From Tanticharoenia sakaeratensis NBRC 103193 (GTDB lineage: Bacteria > Pseudomonadota > Alphaproteobacteria > Acetobacterales > Acetobacteraceae): a stretch of 64,000 nucleotides of DNA. The notes beneath the pieces were generated by a model. It ran no database searches. It had not been told where the DNA came from and saw only the letters and a list, made by a program, of their open reading frames with translations. The stretch spans positions 43,409 to 107,408 of the forward strand of contig NZ_BALE01000002.1 of NCBI RefSeq assembly GCF_000963885.1, given 5' to 3'. The position numbers and the translations under genes are program-made. Positions 9,076-17,727 of this stretch are shown in pieces; the stretch's first letter is position 1; each line of letters opens with the position of its first letter.

Positions 9076-9965
9076 ATCGGGACGGTCGAACTGCCATTGC
9101 CTGGGCTTCGCTTGCCGTCAGCATCGCGGCGCTTGGACTGAAATATGCCGCATGGGCGGTGAGCGGCTCGCGCGCGCTGTATTCGGACGCGCTCGAGACG
9201 GTCATCAACGTCGTGGCAGCACTCGGCGCGCTGTGGGCACTGCAGATCGCCGCAGCCCCGCCCGACGAGAACCATCCCTACGGCCATGACAAGGCCGAAT
9301 ATCTGTCGGCCGTGGCTGAGGGCGTGCTCGTCATCCTGACGGCGCTCGGCATCTTCATGGTCGCGTGGAAGGCCTGGTTGCATCCGGCGGCCCATCTCGA
9401 GCCGTGGCGCGGCCTTGCGATCAATCTGGCCGCCGGCGTCCTGAACCTGCTGTGGGCGCTCAACCTCAAACGCGCGTCGCGGATCCGTCGCTCGCCGGCC
9501 CTGCTCGCCTCCAGCCAGCACATTATGTCCGACGTCTGGACGACGGCCGGACTGGTGCTGGGCGTCGTGCTGATCCCGCTGACGGGCCTCGTGCAGATCG
9601 ATGCGATCCTGTCGGCCCTGATCGGGCTCAACGTGCTGCGCAACGGCTTTCAGATGATGCAGCATTCGATCGCGGGCCTGATGGACGAGGCGCCCGACAG
9701 CCAGACGCTCCAGCAGATCCGCGACGTGATCGCCCGCAACGCGACCGGCGCGCTGGAAGCCCACGATTTGCGCGCGCGCACCGTCGGCCGCACGAGCTTC
9801 ATCGAATTCCATCTGGTCGTGCCGGGGCGCATGACGGTCGACAATGCGCACGAGATCTGCGATCGCGTGGAAAACGCGCTGCGCGCGCAGGTCGGCCGGG
9901 CCCTGATCCACATTCATATCGAGCCCGAGGAGAAGGCCAAACATCACGGGGTCGTCGTGCTCTAG
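9072..9965 (+). CDS. CDF family cation efflux protein (FieF-like)
   Basis: 297-residue cation diffusion facilitator of a different subfamily from its upstream neighbour: no His tail, and transport-site motifs of the FieF/MamM kind. Helix 2 reads LYSDALETVINVVAALGA (DxxxxVxN type) and helix 5 reads SQHIMSDVWTTAGLVLG (HxxxD). DENHPYGHDKAEYLSAVAEG is the conserved first cytoplasmic loop. The C-terminal domain (LIHIHIEPE) ends with a short extension, KAKHHGVVVL. ATG 9072 overlaps the upstream stop, so translation is coupled. Substrate likely Fe(II), Zn(II) or Mn(II). Confidence 0.9.
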   Translation: MNRDGRTAIAWASLAVSIAALGLKYAAWAVSGSRALYSDALETVINVVAALGALWALQIAAAPPDENHPYGHDKAEYLSAVAEGVLVILTALGIFMVAWKAWLHPAAHLEPWRGLAINLAAGVLNLLWALNLKRASRIRRSPALLASSQHIMSDVWTTAGLVLGVVLIPLTGLVQIDAILSALIGLNVLRNGFQMMQHSIAGLMDEAPDSQTLQQIRDVIARNATGALEAHDLRARTVGRTSFIEFHLVVPGRMTVDNAHEICDRVENALRAQVGRALIHIHIEPEEKAKHHGVVVL

Positions 9966-10085
9966 GGTCCCGGCCTGCCGGTTCTCCCCTGTTACACTCC
10001 TTGTCCGTTGGTCGGCCGCCGATACACTCTCGCCCAATTGCCGCCCGATGCCATCCGCTATGGTGACCCGGATGGAAGCGAGGAC

Positions 10086-11417
10086 ATGATGGACACGCAG
10101 GCCATGACTGCCGTCGATCGGTTCGGACTGGGACGCCGGGGCACCGAGCCGCTGCCCGACGATCCGCAGGGCTGGCTACGCGACCAACTGACCGGCCCGG
10201 ATCGCATCATTTTTCCCACTACACTAGGGACCAGTGCCGACGGCCTGCGAGCACTCCATGCGCAACGCATGCAGAAGCTGCCCGGCAATCCGCTGGTCAA
10301 ACCGCTTCTGGATGCCGAGGCAAGTGCGCAGCTCGGGGCATTGCTTGCGACCGATCAGCCGTTTCGCGAGCGTCTGGTCTGGTTCTGGGCCAACCATTTC
10401 ACCGTCAGTATCAGACAGGGCGGAACGCAGGCTGTCGTCGGTCCCTATATCCGCGAAGCGATCCGCCCCCATGTGACGGGCCGGTTTGCGGACATGCTGC
10501 TCGCCGTGATGCGGCATCCGGCGATGCTTCTCTATCTGGACAATGCCGGGTCGGTGGGTCCGAACAGCCCGGCCGGCCTTCGCAGCCATCGCGGCCTGAA
10601 CGAGAATCTCGCACGCGAATGTCTCGAACTTCACACCGTATCTCCCGCGGCGGGCTACGCGCAGGCTGATGTCACGTCGTTCGCCGCGATCCTGACCGGC
10701 TGGAGCGTGGACATGAATGCCACCGAGCCGGGCTTCGTCTTCCGGCCGCGGGCGCATGAGCCCGGCCCGAAGACACTCATGGGACGAACCTTTCCCGAAG
10801 GCGAGGATGGCGGTGTGCAGGCGCTCGCCTTCCTCGGCACGCATCCTGCGACCTATCGCCATATCGCGACCCAGTTGGCCGTGCATTTCGTCTCCGATAC
10901 GCCGCCGCCCTCGGTCGTTGCCGCGCTGGCGACCGCACTCGTCCGCAGCGACGGCGATCTGGGCGCGGTCTCCAGAGCCCTCGTGACCCAACGCGCGGCG
11001 TGGATGCCGCGCACCAAGTTCCGGACCCCGTGGGACTACACAGTCGCCGCCCTGCGCGCGCTCGATCTCGGCGCCCGTTCATCAGAAGATGCGGCGCCGC
11101 CCGACCCGGATCACACGCCCGGTCACCTTCTACGCGCCGCCATGGCATTTCTCGGGCAACCGGTCTGGACTGCGCCGCTGCCGAACGGATGGAGCGACCG
11201 CGCCGCCGACTGGGCCCAGCCCGCCGATATCATGGCGCGCACCGACTGGGCCTACCGGCTCAGCGCGCATGCCACGAACGTGGACCCGGTGGCCATTGCC
11301 GAAGCCGTGCTCGGCGCTGCCGCGCCGTCGCGCACGATGACCGCGATCCATCACGCAGGCAGCCGTCAGGACGGATTGACGATCCTGTTTTCCTCCCCCG
11401 AATTCCAGAGGCGCTGA
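10086..11417 (+). CDS. DUF1800 family protein
   Basis: 443-residue DUF1800 protein. Typical stretches are VDRFGLGRRG at the start, ERLVWFWANHFTVS, HPAMLLYLDNAGSVGPNS, GLNENLARECLELHTVS and FAAILTGWSV. The function is unknown, but DUF1800 genes are regularly paired with DUF1501 genes, as here. There is no clear export signal. ATG codons at 10086 and 10089 both follow GAAGCGAGG; the first is listed. Its stop overlaps the next start as TGATG, so the two proteins are probably made together. Confidence 0.87.
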   Translation: MMDTQAMTAVDRFGLGRRGTEPLPDDPQGWLRDQLTGPDRIIFPTTLGTSADGLRALHAQRMQKLPGNPLVKPLLDAEASAQLGALLATDQPFRERLVWFWANHFTVSIRQGGTQAVVGPYIREAIRPHVTGRFADMLLAVMRHPAMLLYLDNAGSVGPNSPAGLRSHRGLNENLARECLELHTVSPAAGYAQADVTSFAAILTGWSVDMNATEPGFVFRPRAHEPGPKTLMGRTFPEGEDGGVQALAFLGTHPATYRHIATQLAVHFVSDTPPPSVVAALATALVRSDGDLGAVSRALVTQRAAWMPRTKFRTPWDYTVAALRALDLGARSSEDAAPPDPDHTPGHLLRAAMAFLGQPVWTAPLPNGWSDRAADWAQPADIMARTDWAYRLSAHATNVDPVAIAEAVLGAAAPSRTMTAIHHAGSRQDGLTILFSSPEFQRR

Positions 11418-12640
11418 TGGTTTCGATCCGACGCAGAACCGCCCTCCTGGGCCTGTCCTCGGCATGGATGCTGGGTCGCAGCTCGCTGGCTCTTGGCGCT
11501 CCGGCCCCGACGCCTCACGAGGCGCGCTTCGTCGTGGTCATCCTGCGCGGCGCGCTGGACGGCATGGCGGCGGTCACGCCGTATGGCGACGGCGCATTGT
11601 CGCAATGGCGTTCAGGATTGCTGCTGCCCGAGCCGGGCCGCGACGGCGGTCTTCTGGATCTGGGGGGATATTTCGGGCTGCACCCCGCCCTGACACGTCT
11701 GCACGGATTTTATGGCGAGGGCACGGCCCTGCCGGTCCATGCGGTCGCGGGGCATTATCGCAGCCGGTCCCATTTCGAGGCGCAGGATTACATGGAAAGC
11801 GGCGCGGACCAGCGGCTGACGAGCGGCTGGCTCAACCGCGTCGTCGCGGCCCTGCCCGCGCGCCATACCGGCCCCGACGGCAACGGGCTCGCGCTCGGCC
11901 TCGCCGTGCCGCTGCTGATGCGCGGGCCCGCGACCGTGGGCGCCTATGCGCCGGAGTCCGGACGCCGTCCCGACCCGGCACTTTATGGCGAAATCACAGC
12001 CCTCAATGCCCATGACCCGCTGACAGGCATGGCATGGCGCGAAGGCCTGCGCGCGCGCGGCTTCTCGGACGACGCGCTGGGTGTTGCCGGGGATGCCACA
12101 CCGGGTCGGATGCCGTCCGGTCCGGCACCGAAGCCCTCCGGGTTCCAGGTTCTGGCGGGTGCCTGCGGTTCCTTGCTCGCACGCCCCGATGGACCACGGA
12201 TCGCAGCCCTCGAAGCCGGAGGGTGGGACACGCATGCAGGCCAGAAGGGTCGTCTGCCCGGCCCCCTGACACAGCTCGATCGCGGCCTCGGCGCCCTTCG
12301 TGACGGCTTGGGCCCGGCCTGGTCGCGCACAGTCGTTCTGGTCATGACGGAGTTCGGTCGCACCGTGCGGATGAACGGAACGGGCGGGACCGACCATGGC
12401 ACGGGAACAGTGGCGTTCCTGCTCGGCGGCGCCGTGGTCGGCGGACGCATCGGCGGCACATGGCCGGGCCTTGCCGCCGCCCAACTGTTCGAGAACCGGG
12501 ATCTGGCGCCCACGACCGACCTCCGGGCCATCGCCATGGGCATTCTGCACGATCATCTCGGCCTGTCGCGCGCAGCCCTGGGCCAGGTTTTCCCAGGCAG
12601 CGGCGGCCTCGCGCCCGCCTCCGGCCTCGTGCATGCCTGA
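11417..12640 (+). CDS. DUF1501 family protein with Tat signal
   Basis: 407-residue DUF1501 protein (alkaline-phosphatase-like fold). The N-terminus SIRRRTALLGLSSAWMLG followed by a cleavable Ala-rich end is a twin-arginine signal, so export to the periplasm in folded form is predicted. Conserved stretches are VVVILRGALDGMAAV, RSRSHFEAQDYMESGA and VVLVMTEFGRTVRMNGTGGT, then DHGTGTVAFLLGGAVVGG with metal-type His/Asp residues. The biochemical role is unknown. Its coding region begins on the last base of the DUF1800 stop codon (TGATG overlap). Confidence 0.88.
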   Translation: MVSIRRRTALLGLSSAWMLGRSSLALGAPAPTPHEARFVVVILRGALDGMAAVTPYGDGALSQWRSGLLLPEPGRDGGLLDLGGYFGLHPALTRLHGFYGEGTALPVHAVAGHYRSRSHFEAQDYMESGADQRLTSGWLNRVVAALPARHTGPDGNGLALGLAVPLLMRGPATVGAYAPESGRRPDPALYGEITALNAHDPLTGMAWREGLRARGFSDDALGVAGDATPGRMPSGPAPKPSGFQVLAGACGSLLARPDGPRIAALEAGGWDTHAGQKGRLPGPLTQLDRGLGALRDGLGPAWSRTVVLVMTEFGRTVRMNGTGGTDHGTGTVAFLLGGAVVGGRIGGTWPGLAAAQLFENRDLAPTTDLRAIAMGILHDHLGLSRAALGQVFPGSGGLAPASGLVHA

Positions 12641-12806
12641 TCGCCGCGCGAAGATTTTGTATCACACAGCGTTGCAGGAATGTCGCGCACGATCCGGGAT
12701 TGCACGGGGAAGTGCATTCGGTAGCCTGCTGTCATTGACCCGAAGCATCGGTTGGCGCGTAAACGAAGGGTAACCTGCCCGTACGGCTGAAAAAATTCCG
12801 AGAGAC

Positions 12807-14204
12807 ATGCGCACACCAACGCCCCTGCGTCGCCACAACCGCATCCTCCATCTGCGCCGGTCCGCCCGTGCGACGACGACACAATGGCGACGCTCCCTGA
12901 CGGTCTGGGCCGGCGCGGTGCTGGTCGGGGTGGTGGCGGTAGTCTTCGCGGTAGCGGCCGACTGGGCTGCGCGAACGCGCCTGCGCCTGGTCCACTGGGA
13001 TCCCTACGTCATGTTGCTTGTACTGCCGGCGGGCCTTGCGGCCTCCACCTGGCTGACCCGCAATTTCTTTCGCGGGGCACAGGGCAGCGGTATCCCGCAG
13101 ACGATCGCAACCCTGCATATCGAGAACTTTGCGATCGTCGATCGTGTGCTCGCGCTCAAGGTCGCCTTCGGCAAGGTCCTGCTGACGACATTCGGCCTGC
13201 TGTGCGGCGCCTCGATCGGCCGCGAGGGGCCGACCGTGCAGATCGGGGCCGCGATCATGCATGCGTTCTCGCGCCGCATGCGCCATGCGAACATCGCGAT
13301 GCGCCGCGCAATGATCCTGGCCGGCGGGGCTGCCGGCGTCTCGGCCGCGTTCAACACGCCACTCGCCGGAATCGTGTTCGCCATCGAGGAACTCTCGCAT
13401 TCCTTCGAGCAGCGCACGAGCGGCACCATGCTGACCGGCGTGGTCCTGTCAGGCGTCACGGCAATCGCACTGGTCGGCAACTACTCCTATTTCGGTCATA
13501 CGGACGTCGATGTGCCGCTCGGCATCGCCTGGATCGCGGTTCCGGCCTGCGGCATCGTGGGCGGTGTCGCAGGGGGGCTGTTCTCGGCAATCCTCGTGCG
13601 TGCCTCGCGCGGGCTGCCGGGCGCGAGCGGGCGCTTCGTGATGCAGCACCCGATCGGCTTCGCGGCCCTTTGCGGTCTCGTCCTGGCCATCATCGGCGTT
13701 GCGACCCATGGCGCGACCTATGGCACCGGTTATGCACAGGCCCGCGCGATCATCGACGGGACTGAGCATTATCCGGCGTCGTTCTTCGTCCTCAAATTCG
13801 CCGCCACCATCGTGTCCTACTGTTCCGGCATCCCGGGCGGCCTGTTCGCGCCGTCATTGTCGATCGGAGCCGGCATGGGCGGCTGGATCGCGCAGTTCCT
13901 GCCGCATACGACAGCCGGCGCGGTCGTGCTTCTCGGGACGGTCGCCTATTTCTCGGCCGTGGTTCAGGCGCCGCTGACGGCCACCGTCATTGTCATGGAG
14001 ATGTGCGACAACCAGCAGGTGACGCTGGCCCTGCTGGCCACCTCGTTCCTTGCGTTCGGTGTTTCGCGCACGATCTGCGCGCATCCGCTCTACGGTGCCC
14101 TGGCCGACCGCTTCCTCGAAAGTGTGGACAAACCCGTGGCGCCGGCCGAGCCGTTGCCGGAAGAAGCTGCCGCCACGGTCGAGCCGCACGTTCCGGCCTC
14201 CTGA
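12807..14204 (+). CDS. CLC family chloride/proton antiporter-type protein
   Basis: 465-residue CLC membrane protein. The selectivity motifs are GSGIPQ, GREGPTVQIGA and GIPGGLFAPSLSIGAGMG. By comparison with E. coli ClcA, the gating glutamate is Glu140 in GREGP, the internal proton-transfer glutamate is Glu195 in the IEEL segment, and the central tyrosine is Tyr429 in HPLYGAL. With both glutamates present, a 2 Cl-/H+ antiporter rather than a channel is expected, useful in acid resistance. There is no CBS domain. It starts with an Arg-rich cytoplasmic segment. Monocistronic, with a likely terminator at 14231-14249. Confidence 0.9.
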   Translation: MRTPTPLRRHNRILHLRRSARATTTQWRRSLTVWAGAVLVGVVAVVFAVAADWAARTRLRLVHWDPYVMLLVLPAGLAASTWLTRNFFRGAQGSGIPQTIATLHIENFAIVDRVLALKVAFGKVLLTTFGLLCGASIGREGPTVQIGAAIMHAFSRRMRHANIAMRRAMILAGGAAGVSAAFNTPLAGIVFAIEELSHSFEQRTSGTMLTGVVLSGVTAIALVGNYSYFGHTDVDVPLGIAWIAVPACGIVGGVAGGLFSAILVRASRGLPGASGRFVMQHPIGFAALCGLVLAIIGVATHGATYGTGYAQARAIIDGTEHYPASFFVLKFAATIVSYCSGIPGGLFAPSLSIGAGMGGWIAQFLPHTTAGAVVLLGTVAYFSAVVQAPLTATVIVMEMCDNQQVTLALLATSFLAFGVSRTICAHPLYGALADRFLESVDKPVAPAEPLPEEAAATVEPHVPAS

Positions 14205-14230
14205 CCCACCATGCCCTGAAAAAGGTATCG

Positions 14231-14253
14231 CGCCTCCTCTCTTGAGGCGTTGT
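14231..14253 (+). terminator. Terminator-like hairpin after the CLC gene
   Basis: CGCCTC / GAGGCG stem of 6 bp with a 7-base loop, followed directly by TTGTTA, 27 bases after the CLC stop codon. Short, but placed and followed by T residues as an intrinsic terminator would be. Confidence 0.45.
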
Positions 14254-14282
14254 TACAAACCACGCACAAAGCTCCACGACGG

Positions 14283-15296
14283 ATGGCTGCGTTACCATTC
14301 GAGACGATTCGGAGCATTCGCTTGTCCGACCTGCCTGCGCCGACTGCGCCCGCGCTCACTGTCGTGGTGCCGTGCTTCAACGAGCGCGACACGCTGGGAA
14401 CGTTCCATGCCCGGCTGAGCGCCGTCATGGCGACGATCGGCCGGACATGGGATGTCGTCTATGTCGATGACGGATCGGGCGACGACACGTTCGCCGTGAT
14501 GACACAGCTTCAGGCCGCGGACCCGCATGTGGCGATCGCCCGACTTTCCCGCAATTTCGGCAAGGAGATCGCGTTGACAGCCGGGCTCGACCTGTCGCGG
14601 GCCACGGAAGGCATCGTCGTGATCGATGCCGATCTGCAGGATCCGCCCGAAGTCATCGCGGACCTGGTCGCGGCCTTCACGGACGGCGTCGACACCGTCT
14701 ATGCCCAGCGCCGCGCGCGCACGGGCGACAGCGTTGCCAAGCGTGTAACGGCGCATCTGTTCTATCGGGTCATGGCGCGACTGGGCGATCGGGTCGCAAT
14801 GCCGCCCGACACCGGCGATTTCCGCCTGATCTCCAGACGCGCGCTGAATGCGCTCCTGCAACTGCGCGAGCGGCACCGGTTCATGAAGGGGTTGTTTGCC
14901 TGGGTCGGCTTTCCTGCCGTGGCGGTGCTGTATGACCGCGCGCCCCGCGCCGCCGGGCGCAGCAGCTTCAATTACTGGTCGCTGTGGAACTTCGCGCTCG
15001 AAGGCATCACGTCCTTCACCGTCTGGCCGCTGAAGGTCGCGACCTATCTCGGACTTCTGGTGTCGGTCCTGTCCGTCCTCTACGGCGGCAAGATCGTGTT
15101 CGGCACGCTGCTGTTCGGCAACCCGGTGCCGGGATACCCGAGCCTGATGAGCGTCATTCTGTTCCTGGGTGGCATCCAGCTGATGACGCTCGGGCTGATC
15201 GGCGAATATCTCGGCCGGATCTTCAACGAAACCAAGAACCGCCCGCTCTACATCCTGCGGGACGCAATTCCCTCGCGGATCGATCCGGCCGCCTGA
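14283..15296 (+). CDS. Glycosyltransferase family 2 (GtrB/DPM1-like)
   Basis: Membrane-bound GT2 enzyme, about 337 residues. GT-A fold with VVVPCFNERDTLG at the N-terminus, VVYVDDGSGDDT, the DXD-containing VVIDADLQDPPEVI, and two C-terminal membrane helices. This is the architecture of bactoprenol glucosyltransferases such as GtrB/YfdH, which load a sugar onto undecaprenyl phosphate for later transfer outside the membrane. The start is uncertain: ATG 14283 is listed, but TTG 14322 has GGAG seven bases upstream and would begin SDLPAPTAPALTVVV. Upstream of two large membrane proteins that could be the flippase or transferase partners (inference). Confidence 0.87.
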   Translation: MAALPFETIRSIRLSDLPAPTAPALTVVVPCFNERDTLGTFHARLSAVMATIGRTWDVVYVDDGSGDDTFAVMTQLQAADPHVAIARLSRNFGKEIALTAGLDLSRATEGIVVIDADLQDPPEVIADLVAAFTDGVDTVYAQRRARTGDSVAKRVTAHLFYRVMARLGDRVAMPPDTGDFRLISRRALNALLQLRERHRFMKGLFAWVGFPAVAVLYDRAPRAAGRSSFNYWSLWNFALEGITSFTVWPLKVATYLGLLVSVLSVLYGGKIVFGTLLFGNPVPGYPSLMSVILFLGGIQLMTLGLIGEYLGRIFNETKNRPLYILRDAIPSRIDPAA

Positions 15297-15308
15297 CAGA
15301 TCAGGCTT

Positions 15309-17573
15309 TCAGGCCCCTTTCGGCACGACCCGGATCGCACGCACCCGCAGGCCCAGCAGGCGGGTATCGGGACCAACTCCATAATCTCGCGGCCGTCGCG
15401 CATTCAGCACCCGCAGGCTCAGCCGGACCGCCCCGTCGGGGCCGACCAGACCCGGCGGAACGTCCACCCGCAGCGTGGTGTTGGCGGTCGTGCCGACATG
15501 CCAGTCATCGAGATGATGGCCGTTGACCCAGACCTCCGTCAGCAGCATCGCGGCTCCACGCGGAATGAAGCCCGCCGCCTCGACGTCGATTGCAAACCCT
15601 GCCTTCGCCGTAGCCGGATCACGCAGACGCAGGACCACATCCGAGCTGTAACCCAGCGTCCAGCGGCCATCCGCGTGCTCGCTCCAGCCGCCGGGCACGA
15701 GATAGGCAAGCTCCATGCGGGAGTTGAAGTCAATCTGCGGGCGCTCGGGCAGGCGCGGTCCGGGAAGCGGCGCATCGTCGGCACACACGGCCGGCCGGAT
15801 GTGACGCGGCACCCAGCACGGCAGGCCGAAGACCGTGTTCATGCGCATGACCCGTGGCGTCACGCTGGGATCGGCCACGAGCGCTCCAGAGAAATGCACG
15901 GTGCTAGGCGTGTGCGGCAGGGGCCGGAGCGGCGTGAGCATCCCGCCGCCTGCGAGAATGAACACGCGGAAATCACTGAAATGATGAAGCGTACGCCCAT
16001 CCGCCGTCAACGTATGCGGGCCGAAATAGAGTTCGTGCGCAGGACCGTCGACCGGCATCAGCAGGACGTCGCGCATGGAGGACAGCCCGCCCGGCACGAC
16101 GATCTCATGGCTTGCCGGATCGAGGATCGGCGTCTTGTCGGGTGACAGCGCCACCGGCGACAACTGGGCGCGCCAGCATGTCGCCAGCACCGTGACGGCA
16201 ACACCGATCAACCCTGCCTGCAACCATAGCCCGCGCAGCGGACGCGCAGGCGCCGACAGCCATGTCCCGATGAACGCGAGCCCGAGCCGCGCATAGATCG
16301 CGGCGTAGAGACCGAGCAGCGGCATGGTCCACTGGAAGTAATGGTAGTTGTGGTAGAACCACAGGCCAGTCGGGTGCAGATCGCGATAGGACAGGTAAAG
16401 CGCCCAGTGCAGCGCGACCGCCGCGATCAGCATGACATGGACGCGACGGCGCGGGCCCTCGATCCGCCCCTTGAGGGCCAGGAACAGCACGGCGGCGACG
16501 CCCGCGAACGCGAACGGCAGCCACCAGTAGACCTCGATCAGCCCGACACCGACGGAGAACATGGGACGCGGATCGGCGACGAGTGTCACCCAGTGCAACG
16601 GGATGAGGCGCCATTCGAAACCGGTCTGCTTCGACATGGCCATGTAGCCGCTCGGATGCAGGCCCCAGATGGCAATGTGGATCAGCAACGCCACCGCGAT
16701 TGCCGGCACGAAGCCCGCCGCACACCATACCGCGCGCCGGACCAGCCCCCGCAGTGCCGTCGCCCGATCGCGCGTCCAGTCACCGATCGGGCCCGCCGCG
16801 ATCAGGGCCGCCGCAGGCAGGAGCGCCAGATCATCGCTCGGCCGGATCGCCGGCATCAGACCGAAGGCCACGCCGAAGCCGATCATGCCCCACCGGCCTT
16901 GGGTCGTGCCACTGACGGCCGTGATCGCGCCCAGCAGACCGAGCAGGATCAGCGGGCTGGCGAGGTCCGTGTTCCATGGCTCGATCCAGGTCTCGAGTTG
17001 GGTCGCGGCACCGATCGTCACGAGAAGGAAGATTGCCGCACCCGCGATGGCCGAAAAGCCGATCGCCCGTGCAATGCGCACGGTCAGCCAGAATGCGCAC
17101 AAAAGACCGGCGAGATTGGGCAGGAAGAAGGGATGCCGGACGGTGACAAAGCTGAACGCCGTGCCGATCAGGGCATAGAGCGGCGGATACCACTGATGCG
17201 TGCTCCCGAAATCGCCGGCACGGAAGGCCATCAGGGCCTCGAGCGTCTTGGACTGATCGTACCAGGCCCACCATCCGTGATCCGGAACGAGATCGTTCGG
17301 CTGTGTGGGCTGACGGCGGAAAGCGTGGCGAAACGCCAGCACGAGCAGGAGCAGCCCTATGGGCGTGACGCCGAACGCCGCCCATCGCGACAGGCGCGCA
17401 CGCGGAGCCGCCGTCCTGACCACGAGCGCATCGCGCAGGGCCCGGGCCGCGTCCCGGATGGCAGGTGTCGAGGTCGGGGAAGCGGTTTCGGGCTCGAGCG
17501 GACGGTGGGTATCGATAATGCTCAAGGCCGTGGCGCTTCCCGGGTCAGATATGGCAAGCGCCTTCCCTCTCAT
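15309..17573 (-). CDS. Large polytopic membrane protein, GT-C-like
   Basis: 754-residue protein not assigned to a named family. After a roughly 65-residue N-terminal tail it has about ten hydrophobic segments (about residues 65-480), with loops containing WYPPLYALIGTAFSF, ETWIEPWNTDLASPL and DLHPTGLWFYHNYHYFQWTM. The last 250 residues are soluble and beta-rich (for example VWVNGHHLDDWHVGTTANTT), like a carbohydrate-binding or jelly-roll domain. The overall plan resembles GT-C glycosyltransferases using polyprenyl-phosphate sugars. Its 3' end converges on the GtrB-like gene with only 12 bp between. The start is uncertain: ATG 17573 is chosen, but in-frame ATGs at 17609 and 17633 exist. Confidence 0.62.
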   Translation of the reverse strand: MRGKALAISDPGSATALSIIDTHRPLEPETASPTSTPAIRDAARALRDALVVRTAAPRARLSRWAAFGVTPIGLLLLVLAFRHAFRRQPTQPNDLVPDHGWWAWYDQSKTLEALMAFRAGDFGSTHQWYPPLYALIGTAFSFVTVRHPFFLPNLAGLLCAFWLTVRIARAIGFSAIAGAAIFLLVTIGAATQLETWIEPWNTDLASPLILLGLLGAITAVSGTTQGRWGMIGFGVAFGLMPAIRPSDDLALLPAAALIAAGPIGDWTRDRATALRGLVRRAVWCAAGFVPAIAVALLIHIAIWGLHPSGYMAMSKQTGFEWRLIPLHWVTLVADPRPMFSVGVGLIEVYWWLPFAFAGVAAVLFLALKGRIEGPRRRVHVMLIAAVALHWALYLSYRDLHPTGLWFYHNYHYFQWTMPLLGLYAAIYARLGLAFIGTWLSAPARPLRGLWLQAGLIGVAVTVLATCWRAQLSPVALSPDKTPILDPASHEIVVPGGLSSMRDVLLMPVDGPAHELYFGPHTLTADGRTLHHFSDFRVFILAGGGMLTPLRPLPHTPSTVHFSGALVADPSVTPRVMRMNTVFGLPCWVPRHIRPAVCADDAPLPGPRLPERPQIDFNSRMELAYLVPGGWSEHADGRWTLGYSSDVVLRLRDPATAKAGFAIDVEAAGFIPRGAAMLLTEVWVNGHHLDDWHVGTTANTTLRVDVPPGLVGPDGAVRLSLRVLNARRPRDYGVGPDTRLLGLRVRAIRVVPKGA

Positions 17574-17727
17574 GCGCGCCGGTCGCTGCCAAGGGCCCGC
17601 TCCCGCCATGGCCAGGGATGGGCATGGTTGCATCGGACGGCGATTACGGTGGTAAGACACCTCGGTGCCGATACAATTCCGTTCCCAGACCGCGCGCCGC
17701 CGTGCCGGTGGCTTCCTTTCAGCAAGC
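17574..17727. promoter_or_regulatory. Divergent promoter region between two large membrane-protein genes
   Basis: 154 bp between the divergent starts at 17573 and 17728. It must hold promoters for both directions unless longer N-termini are used (GTG 17665 for the rightward gene; ATG 17609 or 17633 for the leftward gene). No strong -35/-10 pair is evident by eye. Confidence 0.35.
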
